Shown here: piece after piece, positions 47,948 to 56,219 of the stretch
How the letters are laid out: every line of letters begins with the position of its first letter
How positions within the stretch are numbered: the stretch's first letter is position 1
Position numbers and translations under genes: made by a program
Notes under the pieces: generated by a model
Told to the model about the DNA's origin: nothing
The model's database searches: none
What the model saw: the letters and a program-made list of their open reading frames with translations, nothing else
DNA from: JACVRW01 sp963803245
Lineage (GTDB): Bacteria; Actinomycetota; Thermoleophilia; Solirubrobacterales; Thermoleophilaceae
Length of the DNA: 64,000 bases
NCBI GenBank assembly: GCA_963803245.1
Contig: CAWDLI010000017.1
Location: 307,993 to 371,992, forward strand
Direction of reading: 5' to 3'

Positions 47948-48034
47948 TCAGGCCAGTCCGGCCGCGTATGCCATCCCCACGATTGCTCCCCAGGCGACGA
48001 GCCCGACGAGGATCCTGGCTCCGAAGCGGCGCAT
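47948..48034 (-). CDS. 28-residue membrane peptide coupled to the Nramp-like transporter
   Basis: A 28-codon frame whose ATG shares one base with the transporter's TGA stop (TGATG). It encodes a basic N-terminus (MRRFGAR) and a single membrane helix (ILVGLVAWGAIVGMAYAAGL). The stop/start overlap implies coupled translation. Small one-helix peptides often act as transporter subunits or stabilisers. It is too short for standard gene callers. Confidence 0.5.
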   Translation of the reverse strand: MRRFGARILVGLVAWGAIVGMAYAAGLA

Positions 48035-49485
48035 CAGAACAGGTTCCCGAACTGGTCGATTCCCACGATCACCGACGTCGTCCCCAGGAGCACGATCGCG
48101 AAGCCGATGATGCCCAGCCGGTAGCCCCTGAGCTTGAGCTCATCCGGCAGGTAGCGCCGGTTGGTGACCACGAGCAGGCAGGAGTACACGAACATGATGA
48201 ACCCGCCCAGCACCGTGGAGATCGTCACGAGCACGAGCGGCTGGTCGAACCCGAGCAGCAGGATCGAGCAGCCCACGATCACCATCGCCCAGACGACGGC
48301 GAAGTACAGCCGGCTCTCGGTCCAGCGCTTGCTGCCCTCGGCGTATCCGACCGTGACCACGTCGGCCACCAGGCGGGATACGTAGTCGACGATCCCGATC
48401 GCGGCGGCGAACAGGCTGACCGCGCCGACGGCCAGGAACATCGTCCCGAACCACTCTCCGACGTCGGCGTCCAGCTGATCTGCCTCGAGGGAAATGAAGT
48501 CGAAACCGCTCTCGGCCGGGAGATCGGGGTTGCCGAACACCGTGGAGTAGGCGATCAGCGAGAAGGACCCGATCGAAATGACGGCCACCGCCGCAAAGGA
48601 GACGAACTGCTCGAGGTTGGCCCGGCGCCACCAAACGCGCCAGCGGGACATGTTCTCCTCGTCGCGGGGGAAGCTGTAGCGCTGGCCCGACGGCCTGGCT
48701 TCCTCCTCGCCGGTGATCGGCGACACGATGCGAGGGGCGTAGCTCCCCATCCCGAAGCCCTTGTCGCGGATCCAGTTGCTCTGGACGAGGTTGTTGGCGC
48801 CTCCCGCGCCGGCAGCCGCCAGGGCTCCCACCAGGATCGCCAGCTCCACCTCGTCCGGGAAGGTGCCGAAGCTCGTGATCGTCTCGCTCGTGTCGCTGTA
48901 GGCCGTGCTGCTCACCGCCGCGAGCAGCGCGATCGCGACGAAGAGCAGGAGCGCCCCAATCTTCAGGAACTCCAGGCGCTCGACCGTCCGGTACACGACC
49001 GGCGATGCCGTGAGCGTGATCCCTATGGCCAGCAACGCGCCGATGGCGATCGTGTTCGGGTCCCCGCCCCCGAACAGGAAGGTGGCCACGGTGGCCGCGC
49101 TCGTGGCCCAGCCGGGCCACGTCGTGGCAAGCAGCGCCATCAGCACGAGGATCAGGCCGAACGGCTTCCACAGACGTTGGAAGCCGGTGATCGCCGTCTG
49201 CCCGGTGGCGAGCGTGTAGCGCTCGATCTCCATGTTGATGAAGAACTGGACCGCCACTCCGACCACCGCTGCCCAGAGAAACACCAGCCCCGCCTTGGAG
49301 GCGATGTACGGGAAGAGGATGTACTCGCCGCTGGCCACGCCGACGCCGACCAGGATCACGCTGGGGCCGATCAGCCTGCGAAGCCTCGGGGGCTCCGGAA
49401 GGTCCCAGACGAGCTCCTCCGCCGGTCCCGCTGCCTCCTGCGGCCCCGTTGAGACCGGTCTCTCCAGAGTGCTCTCGGTGCTCAT
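48034..49485 (-). CDS. Nramp-fold transporter lacking the canonical metal-binding motifs
   Basis: A 483-residue protein of about eleven helices that aligns with the Nramp/SLC11 family from LRRLIGPSVILVGVGV on. Where Nramp proteins have DPGN in helix 1, this one has ASGE (residues 51-54). Where they have MPHN in helix 6, it has GANN (about 229-232). The Asp, Asn and Met metal ligands are therefore missing. ATG 49485 follows GGGGAGAG. It lies 26 bases downstream of the dehydroshikimate dehydratase gene, so a hydroaromatic acid is a better substrate guess than a metal. Confidence 0.8.
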   Translation of the reverse strand: MSTESTLERPVSTGPQEAAGPAEELVWDLPEPPRLRRLIGPSVILVGVGVASGEYILFPYIASKAGLVFLWAAVVGVAVQFFINMEIERYTLATGQTAITGFQRLWKPFGLILVLMALLATTWPGWATSAATVATFLFGGGDPNTIAIGALLAIGITLTASPVVYRTVERLEFLKIGALLLFVAIALLAAVSSTAYSDTSETITSFGTFPDEVELAILVGALAAAGAGGANNLVQSNWIRDKGFGMGSYAPRIVSPITGEEEARPSGQRYSFPRDEENMSRWRVWWRRANLEQFVSFAAVAVISIGSFSLIAYSTVFGNPDLPAESGFDFISLEADQLDADVGEWFGTMFLAVGAVSLFAAAIGIVDYVSRLVADVVTVGYAEGSKRWTESRLYFAVVWAMVIVGCSILLLGFDQPLVLVTISTVLGGFIMFVYSCLLVVTNRRYLPDELKLRGYRLGIIGFAIVLLGTTSVIVGIDQFGNLF

Positions 49486-49511
49486 CGCTCTCCCCTCTCT
49501 CTTTGAACCGC

Positions 49512-51326
49512 TCACGCCGGGCGAGGGCCCGCCGCCCGGTACAGCTGTGCCGACAGCCGGACGGGCGAGTTCGCTGCCCCGTACCCGTCGTAGGCGCCGC
49601 GCCGTTCGACCACTTCGAAGAACAGCCGGCCGCCGACCATCTCGGTGAAGAAGTGCAGGAACTCTCCGGAGGGCCCGGAGTCGTAGAGGACACCCAGCTC
49701 CTGGAGCGTCTCGACGGTGTCGTCGTCGAGCTGCGTCCGAGCCGAGAGATCGTCGTAGTAGTTGTCCGGGATCGAGAGCATCGGAACCCCCTGCTCTCGC
49801 ATCCGGTGAGCGGCCGCTACGACGTCGTGGCTCGCGAAGGCCACGTGCTGCAGCTCCGCGAGCCGCCCGTGTTCGCCGCCGCCCAGGCGTGGCACCGTGA
49901 GCGCGAGGCGCAGGCGCCCGGTGGGATCGTTCACCGACCTGCTGCGGAGCAGGCCGTCCGGCCCCGCCAGATCCTGGCTGTCGTGCGGCTCGAGTCCGAG
50001 GACCGAGCGGTAGAACAGCGCCGCCTCGTCGAAGAAGTCGAACGGCTGGGAGAGCACGACGTGGTCGATCGCGTGCAGTACGACGTCGCCGCCCGAGTGC
50101 TCGAGGTCCACGAAATCGCCGAGCCATCCGTCCTCGCCGGCATCGGTGCGGCAGAACAGGACCGCGGTCTCGTCCGGAGCGGCGATGGCGGCCAGGTCGG
50201 CCTCGCCTGGGCCGCGGCGGCGTGGAACGACCGAGGCCAACAGCGCCTCGGCGCGCTCCTCGGAGCCGGCCGGATCCGTGCTCTCGACGCCCAGGGCGGC
50301 GACCAGGGGATCTCCTGCCGTGCGGTCGTCCCCATGGTTGAGGAGCACACGGGCGGCGCCGTGCTGCCAGAGCTGGACGGGCTTGGAACGGTGAGGGCCC
50401 CTGAGCGCGAAGCCCATGGCCTCGAGCACCCCGGCCGTCTCCGGGCCGGACTCCGATCCCACGGCGAGCTCGACGAAGGCGAGCCCGCGCAGCTCCGGGG
50501 CAGGCGGCAGCGGCCGCACGCCCACGGCGGCGGCCAGGACCATGAGCGACCGCATGGCGTCGACGGCGATCCGGTCGGGGTCCGCCTGGCGGAATACGTC
50601 GTTGAAGACCTCGAGCGACCAGGGTCCGCCATATCCGGCAGCCGCCACGTGGCCCATGAAGCCGGCGAGGTCGAACCCGCCCTGGCCGGGGAAGCAGCGG
50701 TAGTGGCGGCTCCACTGGAGCACGTCCATCGACATCGCCGGGGCGTCGGCCAGCTGAAGGAAGAAGATCTTCTCTCCCGGGATCTCACGGATGCCGGCCG
50801 GATCGCTGCCGCGCGACAGGATGTGGAAGGAGTCCAGGCACGTGCCGAGACTGGGGTGGTCGGCCATCTCGACGATCCGCCACGCGTCCCGGTAGTCGTG
50901 CACGTGGGTGCCCCACGCGAGCGCCTCGTAGGCGATGCGGATATCGTGCTCGGCGGCCTCCTCGGCCAGTCTGCGCAGCTGAGCGGCCGAGAGGTCGGGG
51001 TCGTCGATGGCGTCCGGCGCGACGTTCGAGCACACCAGCAGCGTGTCCGAGCCGAGCTCGTCCATGACCTCGAACTTGTGACGAGCCCGCCGCAGGTTGC
51101 GCTCCAGGCGCTCATCATCGACACCCTCGAAGTCCCTGAAGGGCTGGTACAGCGGGATCGCCAGCCCGAGCTCCTCGGCGAGCCGGCGGATCTCGCCGGG
51201 GTGAAGCGGTGAGGCGACGAGGTCGGGCTCGAAGATCTCCACTGCGCCGAAGCCGGCTCCGGCCGCGGCGCGAAGCTTCTGCTCGAGGGAGCCGCTGAGC
51301 GACACGGTGGCGATCGCCGCGGTCAC
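49512..51326 (-). CDS. quiC: 3-dehydroshikimate dehydratase, QuiC type, with C-terminal HPPD-like domain
   Basis: A 604-residue two-domain protein. Residues 1-280 form a sugar-phosphate-isomerase-type TIM barrel with metal ligands Glu134 (IAYEALAWG), Asp165 (CLDSFH), Gln191 (FFLQLADAP) and Glu239 (WSLEVFND). The C-terminal half (about 285-600) is VOC/4-hydroxyphenylpyruvate-dioxygenase-like, with HAIDHVVLSQ, ELQHVAFAS and FFEVVERRG carrying likely His/His/Glu ligands. This fusion is known from bacterial quinate/shikimate breakdown, turning 3-dehydroshikimate into protocatechuate. It overlaps the shikimate dehydrogenase stop by four bases. Confidence 0.9.
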   Translation of the reverse strand: MTAAIATVSLSGSLEQKLRAAAGAGFGAVEIFEPDLVASPLHPGEIRRLAEELGLAIPLYQPFRDFEGVDDERLERNLRRARHKFEVMDELGSDTLLVCSNVAPDAIDDPDLSAAQLRRLAEEAAEHDIRIAYEALAWGTHVHDYRDAWRIVEMADHPSLGTCLDSFHILSRGSDPAGIREIPGEKIFFLQLADAPAMSMDVLQWSRHYRCFPGQGGFDLAGFMGHVAAAGYGGPWSLEVFNDVFRQADPDRIAVDAMRSLMVLAAAVGVRPLPPAPELRGLAFVELAVGSESGPETAGVLEAMGFALRGPHRSKPVQLWQHGAARVLLNHGDDRTAGDPLVAALGVESTDPAGSEERAEALLASVVPRRRGPGEADLAAIAAPDETAVLFCRTDAGEDGWLGDFVDLEHSGGDVVLHAIDHVVLSQPFDFFDEAALFYRSVLGLEPHDSQDLAGPDGLLRSRSVNDPTGRLRLALTVPRLGGGEHGRLAELQHVAFASHDVVAAAHRMREQGVPMLSIPDNYYDDLSARTQLDDDTVETLQELGVLYDSGPSGEFLHFFTEMVGGRLFFEVVERRGAYDGYGAANSPVRLSAQLYRAAGPRPA

Positions 51327-52210
51327 GCCGCCCTGCTCCTGCGTTCGGCGAACAGCTCACCGACGTGACGCAGCATCCGCTCGCGATCCGGCCGGGCGCC
51401 TGTGAACAGCTCGAAGGAGCCGGCCGCCTGGAGCGCCACCATCGCGGCGCCGTCCAGTGTCCGGCAGCCTCGTTCCCGTGCCTCTCTCAGGAGCTCGGTC
51501 TCGGCCGGCATGTAGACGACCTCCGCGACCCAGAGGCGCGGATCCAGGAGGTCCGCCGGAACGGCCGAGCCCGGGTGGGCGGCCATGCCGGTCGGGGTCG
51601 CGTGGATCAGCCCGTCGGCCTCCGACAGGAGCTTGCCGAGGTCGGTCAGGTCGGCCGCGTGCACGGACGCCGTCTCGAAGCGGGGCGCGAGCGCAGCGGC
51701 CAGCTCACTTGCGCGGTCGGGCTCGGTGTCCAGCAACGCGAGGTGACCCGCGCCCAGCGAGAGGATCGCGTACGCGACCGCCGCCCCCGCCCCGCCGGCG
51801 CCCAGCAGCACCACGCGATCGACGCGTGCCCCGGGAAGGCCGCGCGCGAAGGCCTCCTGAAAGCCCGTGGAGTCGGTGTTGTGCCCTATGAGGCCTCCCC
51901 CGCCGAACACGATCGTGTTGACCGCGCCCAGCGCGGCCGACTCCGGGGAGAGCTGGTCGAGCTCGGAGACGACGACCTGCTTGCAGGGATGGGTCACGTT
52001 CAGACCGCGCAGGCCGTCGCGGCGAGCGTCTCGCACCACATCGCCCACGGCCGAGGCGGGTCGCCCCAGCTCGTCCAGGTCGAAGAGCTCGTACGAGTAG
52101 TCGATGCCGAGTTGCGCGGCCTCGCGCTCATGCAATGCCGGGCTGAGCGACTCGCCGATCCCCGCTCCCACGAGGCCGACCGCGACCGCACCGTCTTCGT
52201 CCGTCCTCAA
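51323..52210 (-). CDS. shikimate/quinate dehydrogenase (AroE family)
   Basis: A 295-residue AroE-family enzyme. It has SLSPALHE (substrate Ser pair), NVTHPCKQ (catalytic Lys), NTDSTGFQ (catalytic Asp), the Rossmann motif LLGAGGAGAAVAYA and LQAAGSFELFTG at the C-terminus. Context with QuiC and a TetR regulator suggests a catabolic enzyme oxidising shikimate (or quinate) to the 3-dehydro form, not the biosynthetic AroE. TTG 52210 with GGGAGGA upstream starts the gene. Confidence 0.88.
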   Translation of the reverse strand: MRTDEDGAVAVGLVGAGIGESLSPALHEREAAQLGIDYSYELFDLDELGRPASAVGDVVRDARRDGLRGLNVTHPCKQVVVSELDQLSPESAALGAVNTIVFGGGGLIGHNTDSTGFQEAFARGLPGARVDRVVLLGAGGAGAAVAYAILSLGAGHLALLDTEPDRASELAAALAPRFETASVHAADLTDLGKLLSEADGLIHATPTGMAAHPGSAVPADLLDPRLWVAEVVYMPAETELLREARERGCRTLDGAAMVALQAAGSFELFTGARPDRERMLRHVGELFAERRSRAA

Positions 52211-52234
52211 GCTTCCTCCCAGAAGAACTAATGT

Positions 52235-52248
52235 ACGAACCAGTTCGT
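52235..52248. promoter_or_regulatory. palindromic operator between aroE-like and tetR genes
   Basis: Perfect inverted repeat ACGAAC-CA-GTTCGT, centred 31 bases from the dehydrogenase start and 54 bases from the TetR start. Its size and place fit a TetR-type operator controlling both directions. Confidence 0.6.
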
Positions 52249-52295
52249 TATCTTCCCGGCGGAAGCGTTTCCAAACGCGAGGTCCACACCGCCAA

Positions 52296-52961
52296 ATGTC
52301 GAGCGCCTACGATCCACAGGTGGTCAGGAACCCGGTCCCAGAGCGCCAGCGCGATGCCGACCGCACGAAGCAGGAGATCCTCGACGTCGCCACGCGCGAG
52401 TTCGCCGAACGGGGCTTCGCGGGCGCGCGCGTGGACGAGATCGCCGATCAGACGCGCACCACCAAGCGGATGATCTACTACTACTTCGAGAGCAAGGAGC
52501 AGCTCTTCGTGGCCGTCCTGGAGCGGGCCTACGCCACGATCCGGGCCGCGGAGCAGACCATCGAGGTGGACCACCTCGCTCCGGCGGCGGCGATCCGACG
52601 GCTGGCGGAGCTCACCTTCGACCACCAGGAGTCACACCCTGACTTCAGCCGCCTGGTCAGCATCGAGAACATCCACCGCGCCAGGCACATCTCGGGGCGC
52701 CCCGACTTCGCCGGCCTGAACACGCCGGCCATCGAGCTGATCGAGCGGATCCTGTCGCGCGGGCGCCGGGACGGAAGCTTCACCCGCGACGTCGACGCGA
52801 TCGACCTGCACATGATGATCAGCGCCTTCTGCGTCTTCCGGGTGGCCAACCGCCACACCTTCGGCGCCGTCTTCGACCGCGATCTGCTCGACCCGAGCCT
52901 CAGGGACCGCTACCGCCAGATGCTCGGCGACATGGTCGTGGAGTACCTGGGAGCCGGCTAG
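52296..52961 (+). CDS. TetR-family transcriptional regulator
   Basis: A 221-residue TetR regulator: TKQEILDVATREFAERGFAG then ARVDEIADQTRTTKRMIYYY as the helix-turn-helix, and a ligand domain ending with the TetR_C-like region common in regulators of aromatic acid pathways. Divergent from the shikimate dehydrogenase-QuiC-transporter operon with a palindrome between. ATG 52296 is chosen; longer upstream frames would overlap the opposite gene. Confidence 0.88.
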   Translation: MSSAYDPQVVRNPVPERQRDADRTKQEILDVATREFAERGFAGARVDEIADQTRTTKRMIYYYFESKEQLFVAVLERAYATIRAAEQTIEVDHLAPAAAIRRLAELTFDHQESHPDFSRLVSIENIHRARHISGRPDFAGLNTPAIELIERILSRGRRDGSFTRDVDAIDLHMMISAFCVFRVANRHTFGAVFDRDLLDPSLRDRYRQMLGDMVVEYLGAG

Positions 52962-53125
52962 CGAGCGGCGAGCAGCGACAACGTGCGCTCCGGCCCGTCA
53001 GCCGGAGCGGGGACCGCTTCCAGAGCGCCACCGCAGCGAAGGCATCCGTCCGTGTGAGAAGCCTCGCTCCTCTCGGCAAGGACCCATGTGGTCCCGCACA
53101 CAGTGCAAACAGCCACCGACTCCAT
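52958..53125 (-). CDS. 55-residue zinc-ribbon protein
   Basis: A 55-codon frame from ATG 53125, preceded by AGGGGG. It encodes MESVAVCTVCGTTW, then a charged loop and GCLRCGGALEA: two CxxC knuckles 17 residues apart, as in small zinc ribbons. Its stop overlaps the TetR stop by four bases on the other strand. The function is unknown. Confidence 0.5.
   Translation of the reverse strand: MESVAVCTVCGTTWVLAERSEASHTDGCLRCGGALEAVPAPADGPERTLSLLAAR
52986..53009 (+). terminator. GC-rich hairpin after tetR
   Basis: A perfect 9-bp stem (CGCTCCGGC / GCCGGAGCG) with a 6-base loop, 25 bases after the TetR stop. There is no T-run, so it is only a candidate terminator; it also lies inside the zinc-ribbon coding frame. 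Confidence 0.35.
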
Positions 53126-53194
53126 GCGCCCCCTATCGATCCCGACGGGCGCAGGCCGTAATCAGGAACGGCTAACTGGCCAAATCACGTAGCG

Positions 53195-54040
53195 TCAGGC
53201 CTCGGACGCGCCGAGCTCCGCGGAGATCCGCGCCGCGATGTCCGCGCAGTGCCCGCCGACCTTGCGTGCGGCACTCAGCGAGAATCGCGATGCTGGAGCG
53301 GAGACGGACAGGGCGGCAACGGCGGCGTCGCGATCGTCGCGGATCGCCGCCCCGGCGCAGCGCACGCCGTCCTCGTTCTCGATGTTGTCGATTGCGAAGC
53401 CCCGTCTGGCGCAGGCCTCGAGATCCTTCAGCAGCTCGACGGGGGCGACCAGGGTGCGGTCCGTGCGACGCTCGAGGGGCAGGCTCTCCACCACGGTACG
53501 GCGCTCGTCCGGCGGCATCGCCGAGAGGTAGGCCTTGCCCAGCGCGCTGCAGTGCAGCGGTACCTGCTGGCCCACACGCGAGGCCATCACCACGCTCCTG
53601 GGGCTGTCGACCTTGTCGATGTAGACCATGTGGCCGCCGACCGGCACCGCGAGGTGCACCGTCTCGGTCGTCCGCTCGCTGAGCTCAACCAGGAGCGGCT
53701 GGGCCAGCGCCCGCACGTCCGAGCCGTGCTCCACCGAGGCGGCCAGGTTGAGGAACCTGGGTCCGAGCGCGTAGCGCTCCGTGGTGGGATCCTGACGGAC
53801 GTAGCCGAAATCCAGCAGCGTGTTCAGCATGCGGAAGACGCTGCTCTTGGGCAGCGAGAGCTCCGCGGCCAGCGCCGTGATCGTCGCGCCTCCGCTATGG
53901 GCGCTCAGCGCCTCGATCATCGTCAGGGTCCGCACGACGGACTTGATCTGCGTGCCCTTACGGCTCGGAGTGGTCGCCAACGGGCGGCTCGCTTTCGCTG
54001 AGAGGCGGGACGAAGTGGGTGAGCACAATAGTGCGCGCAT
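53195..54040 (-). CDS. IclR-family transcriptional regulator
   Basis: A 281-residue IclR regulator. The winged helix (about 35-85) contains ITALAAELSLPKSSVFRMLN, and the ligand-binding domain contains VPLHCSALGKAYLSAMPP and GFAIDNIENEDGVRCAGAAI. It lies 15 bases downstream of ridA and its operon is divergent from the sugar-acid operon. IclR members such as KdgR control uronate/KDG genes; two matching palindromes lie at 54502 and 56220. Confidence 0.9.
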   Translation of the reverse strand: MRALLCSPTSSRLSAKASRPLATTPSRKGTQIKSVVRTLTMIEALSAHSGGATITALAAELSLPKSSVFRMLNTLLDFGYVRQDPTTERYALGPRFLNLAASVEHGSDVRALAQPLLVELSERTTETVHLAVPVGGHMVYIDKVDSPRSVVMASRVGQQVPLHCSALGKAYLSAMPPDERRTVVESLPLERRTDRTLVAPVELLKDLEACARRGFAIDNIENEDGVRCAGAAIRDDRDAAVAALSVSAPASRFSLSAARKVGGHCADIAARISAELGASEA

Positions 54041-54055
54041 GGGGCGCGCGACCGG

Positions 54056-54439
54056 TCAGTCGGGCACCACGGCCAGGGCGTCGATCTCCACGCGCAGGTC
54101 GCCGGGAAGGCCGACGTAAACGGTGGTTCGCGCGGGCGGCGGATCACTGAACACCGTGCGGTAGACCGCGTTCATGCCCGCGAAGTCGGAGCGGTGAGCG
54201 AGGAAGACGCCGACGCGCAGCACATCGTCCAGCGACGCGCCGCAGGCCGCGAGCACCTCCTGCACGTTGCGCAGGCACTGTCGCGTCTGACTCTCGATGT
54301 CGGGGCCGGCTAGCCCTCCCGTCGACGGGTCGTCGGCTCCCTGCCCGGCGGTGTGGACGAGTCGTCCGATCCGGGCACTCTGGGAGTAGGGCCCGACGGG
54401 TTGTGGGGCCCGTGATGTGACGCCCGCATGTCGGGCCAT
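54056..54439 (-). CDS. RidA-family (YjgF) protein
   Basis: A 127-residue RidA/YjgF/UK114 protein: PVGPYSQSARIGRLVHTAGQ, then QTRQCLRNVQEVLAACGASL, and RTTVYVGLPGDLRVEIDALA with the conserved Arg (PPARTTV). RidA enzymes hydrolyse reactive enamine/imine intermediates; variants in catabolic clusters act on pathway intermediates. ATG 54439 after GAGGGGAG is preferred over a start 12 codons upstream. Confidence 0.88.
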   Translation of the reverse strand: MARHAGVTSRAPQPVGPYSQSARIGRLVHTAGQGADDPSTGGLAGPDIESQTRQCLRNVQEVLAACGASLDDVLRVGVFLAHRSDFAGMNAVYRTVFSDPPPARTTVYVGLPGDLRVEIDALAVVPD

Positions 54440-54501
54440 TTGGGAACTCCCCTCGCTTGCAGCCCTCGGCCACATCTGATTTGATCGCCGCCGCGTCCAA
54501 T

Positions 54502-54518
54502 TCAGAACGCTGTTCTGA
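54502..54518. promoter_or_regulatory. IclR-type operator, perfect 17-bp palindrome
   Basis: TCAGAAC-GCT-GTTCTGA with 7-bp perfect arms, between the divergent ridA-iclR and catabolic operons, 22 bases before the GTG at 54540. Confidence 0.65.
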
Positions 54519-54539
54519 TTTTACTGCAGGAGGTGCTCG

Positions 54540-55547
54540 GTGACGCGTCTCGCCGTGGTGGGGGCCGGTGTCATGGGGCGGTTGCACGCCAAGGCGATCG
54601 CCGACAGCGACGTCGCGGCTCTCGCAGCGGTTGTGGACGTGGACCCTGGCGCCCGCCGGGTCGCCGATGCTCACGGAGCGACCTACCACGCCTCGATCGA
54701 GGCCGTGCTCGACGCTGGCGACGTCGACGGGTTCGTCGTCTGCCTGCCCGACCGGTCGCATGTCCCGACTGCCTGTGCGCTCCTGGAGGCCGGTCACGCC
54801 GTCCTCCTGGAGAAACCGATGGCGGACACGCTCGACGGAGCGCTGCGGATCATGGAGGCGTCGCGCCGGGGCGACGCCAGGCTGCTCGTCGCACACATCC
54901 TGCGTTTCGACCCCCGCTATGCCCACGCCGCGGCGGCAGTGGCGGAGGGGCAGCTCGGCGACGTGCTGCACCTGTCGAGTGGGCGCCTGGGCGTCCGCGA
55001 CATCGGTCGCCGGCTCGACGGCTCGAGCTCGGTGCTCTTCTACCTGGGGGTCCACGACGTCGACCTGATCCAGTGGATCTCCGGCAGGCGCATCGTCCGG
55101 GTCTCGTCCTTCGCGGCTTCGAAGCTGATGCCGGCCCTGGGCGTGGACTCGGAAGACGTGATCGTGACGAACGCCGAGCTGGAGGACGGCATCGTCGCGC
55201 AGCTGTACGCGGGCTGGACGCTCCGGTCGGACACGCCGAGCCCGGTCAACGCCCGCACCACCGTCGTGGGCAGCGACGGCGCGCTCGAGGTGGACGTCCG
55301 CGACCACGGGCTGCGCCTGCACACGAATGCGGGGTGGCAGCTGCCGGACGCCCTGCACTGGCCGCAGGTGCACGGGCGGACGAGCGGCGACCTCGCCGAG
55401 CAGCTGCGTCACTTCGTCGTGTCCGTCACGCGAGGAGAGCCCTTCCGGATGGGCATCGAGGATGCGGTGAGCACCACGGCGGTCAACGACGCGATCCTGC
55501 GAGCGGTCCGTACCGGACGCCCCGAGGAGGTCGAGCGGATCGGATGA
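54540..55547 (+). CDS. Gfo/Idh/MocA-family NAD(P)-dependent oxidoreductase
   Basis: A 335-residue Gfo/Idh/MocA dehydrogenase: Rossmann start LAVVGAGVMGRLHAKAI, the catalytic LLEKPMADT (Lys near 97), and a C-terminal substrate domain with FYLGVHDVDLIQWISG, where His and Asp of the HDVD segment complete the active site. Family members oxidise inositols, sugars or their 1-phosphates. AGGAGG sits just before GTG 54540. It opens the operon and is probably the first catabolic step. Confidence 0.88.
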   Translation: MTRLAVVGAGVMGRLHAKAIADSDVAALAAVVDVDPGARRVADAHGATYHASIEAVLDAGDVDGFVVCLPDRSHVPTACALLEAGHAVLLEKPMADTLDGALRIMEASRRGDARLLVAHILRFDPRYAHAAAAVAEGQLGDVLHLSSGRLGVRDIGRRLDGSSSVLFYLGVHDVDLIQWISGRRIVRVSSFAASKLMPALGVDSEDVIVTNAELEDGIVAQLYAGWTLRSDTPSPVNARTTVVGSDGALEVDVRDHGLRLHTNAGWQLPDALHWPQVHGRTSGDLAEQLRHFVVSVTRGEPFRMGIEDAVSTTAVNDAILRAVRTGRPEEVERIG

Positions 55548-56191
55548 CCGGCCACGAGCTGCGTCGCGAGCTGGCGGAGCGCGGCATCCTCGCCGTCGTC
55601 AGAGCAGGCTCCGCGGACCGCGCGGTCGCGGCCGGGAACGCGCTGGCCGAGGGCTCCGTCACCGCGATCGAGGTGACCTTCACCGTTCCTGACGCGGTGC
55701 TGGCGATCGCGCGCCTCGCCGCGGACGACTCCCTGCTCGTCGGCGCCGGCACGGTCCTCACGCCCGACCAGGCCGCCGCCGCCGTGCAGGCCGGCGCCCG
55801 GTTCGTCGTGTCGCCGCATCTCGACGAGCGCGTGCTGGACGCCGCCGAGGAGCTCGGGGTGCCGGCGCTGCCGGGAGTGTTCACCCCCACCGAGGTGGCC
55901 AGAGCGATGCGCCGCTGCTCCCTCGTGAAGCTGTTCCCGGCGTCGCTTGGCGGGCCGGCGCTCCTATCCGCGCTGCGGGGGCCGTTCCCGGATCTCGCCG
56001 CGATCCCGACCGGCGGTGTGGACACCGCCAACCTCGGCGACTGGCTTGCCGCCGGCGCGATCGCCGTGGGCGCCGGCGCGGATCTCTGCCGGCCCGGCGC
56101 CGTCGAGGCCGAAGACGCGGATGCGCTGCGCGGCCATGCCGAGCGCTACGTCGCGGCTCTCGCGGCGGCTCGGTCGCGCGCCCGTGACTAA
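55544..56191 (+). CDS. eda: 2-keto-3-deoxy-6-phosphogluconate aldolase (KDPG/KHG aldolase)
   Basis: A 215-residue class I aldolase. Active-site residues are visible: Arg20 (LAVVRAG), Glu43 (AIEVTF) and the Schiff-base Lys129 (SLVKLFPAS), plus the phosphate-binding PTGGVD loop. It cleaves KDPG to pyruvate and glyceraldehyde-3-phosphate. ATG overlaps the dehydrogenase stop as ATGA. With the KDG-type kinase at 61703 it completes the lower part of an Entner-Doudoroff-like route. Confidence 0.92.
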   Translation: MTGHELRRELAERGILAVVRAGSADRAVAAGNALAEGSVTAIEVTFTVPDAVLAIARLAADDSLLVGAGTVLTPDQAAAAVQAGARFVVSPHLDERVLDAAEELGVPALPGVFTPTEVARAMRRCSLVKLFPASLGGPALLSALRGPFPDLAAIPTGGVDTANLGDWLAAGAIAVGAGADLCRPGAVEAEDADALRGHAERYVAALAAARSRARD

Positions 56192-56219
56192 GCCAGCGCC
56201 GAGGCGGGTATATACGATT

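Noticed and set aside
48034..49485. Manganese importer serving the Mn catalase
   Set aside because: The helix 1 and helix 6 metal motifs are replaced and the operon context is shikimate breakdown.
51323..52210. Biosynthetic aroE
   Set aside because: Operon partner quiC and the TetR control suggest catabolism; no other aro biosynthesis genes are near. The enzyme family itself does not decide.
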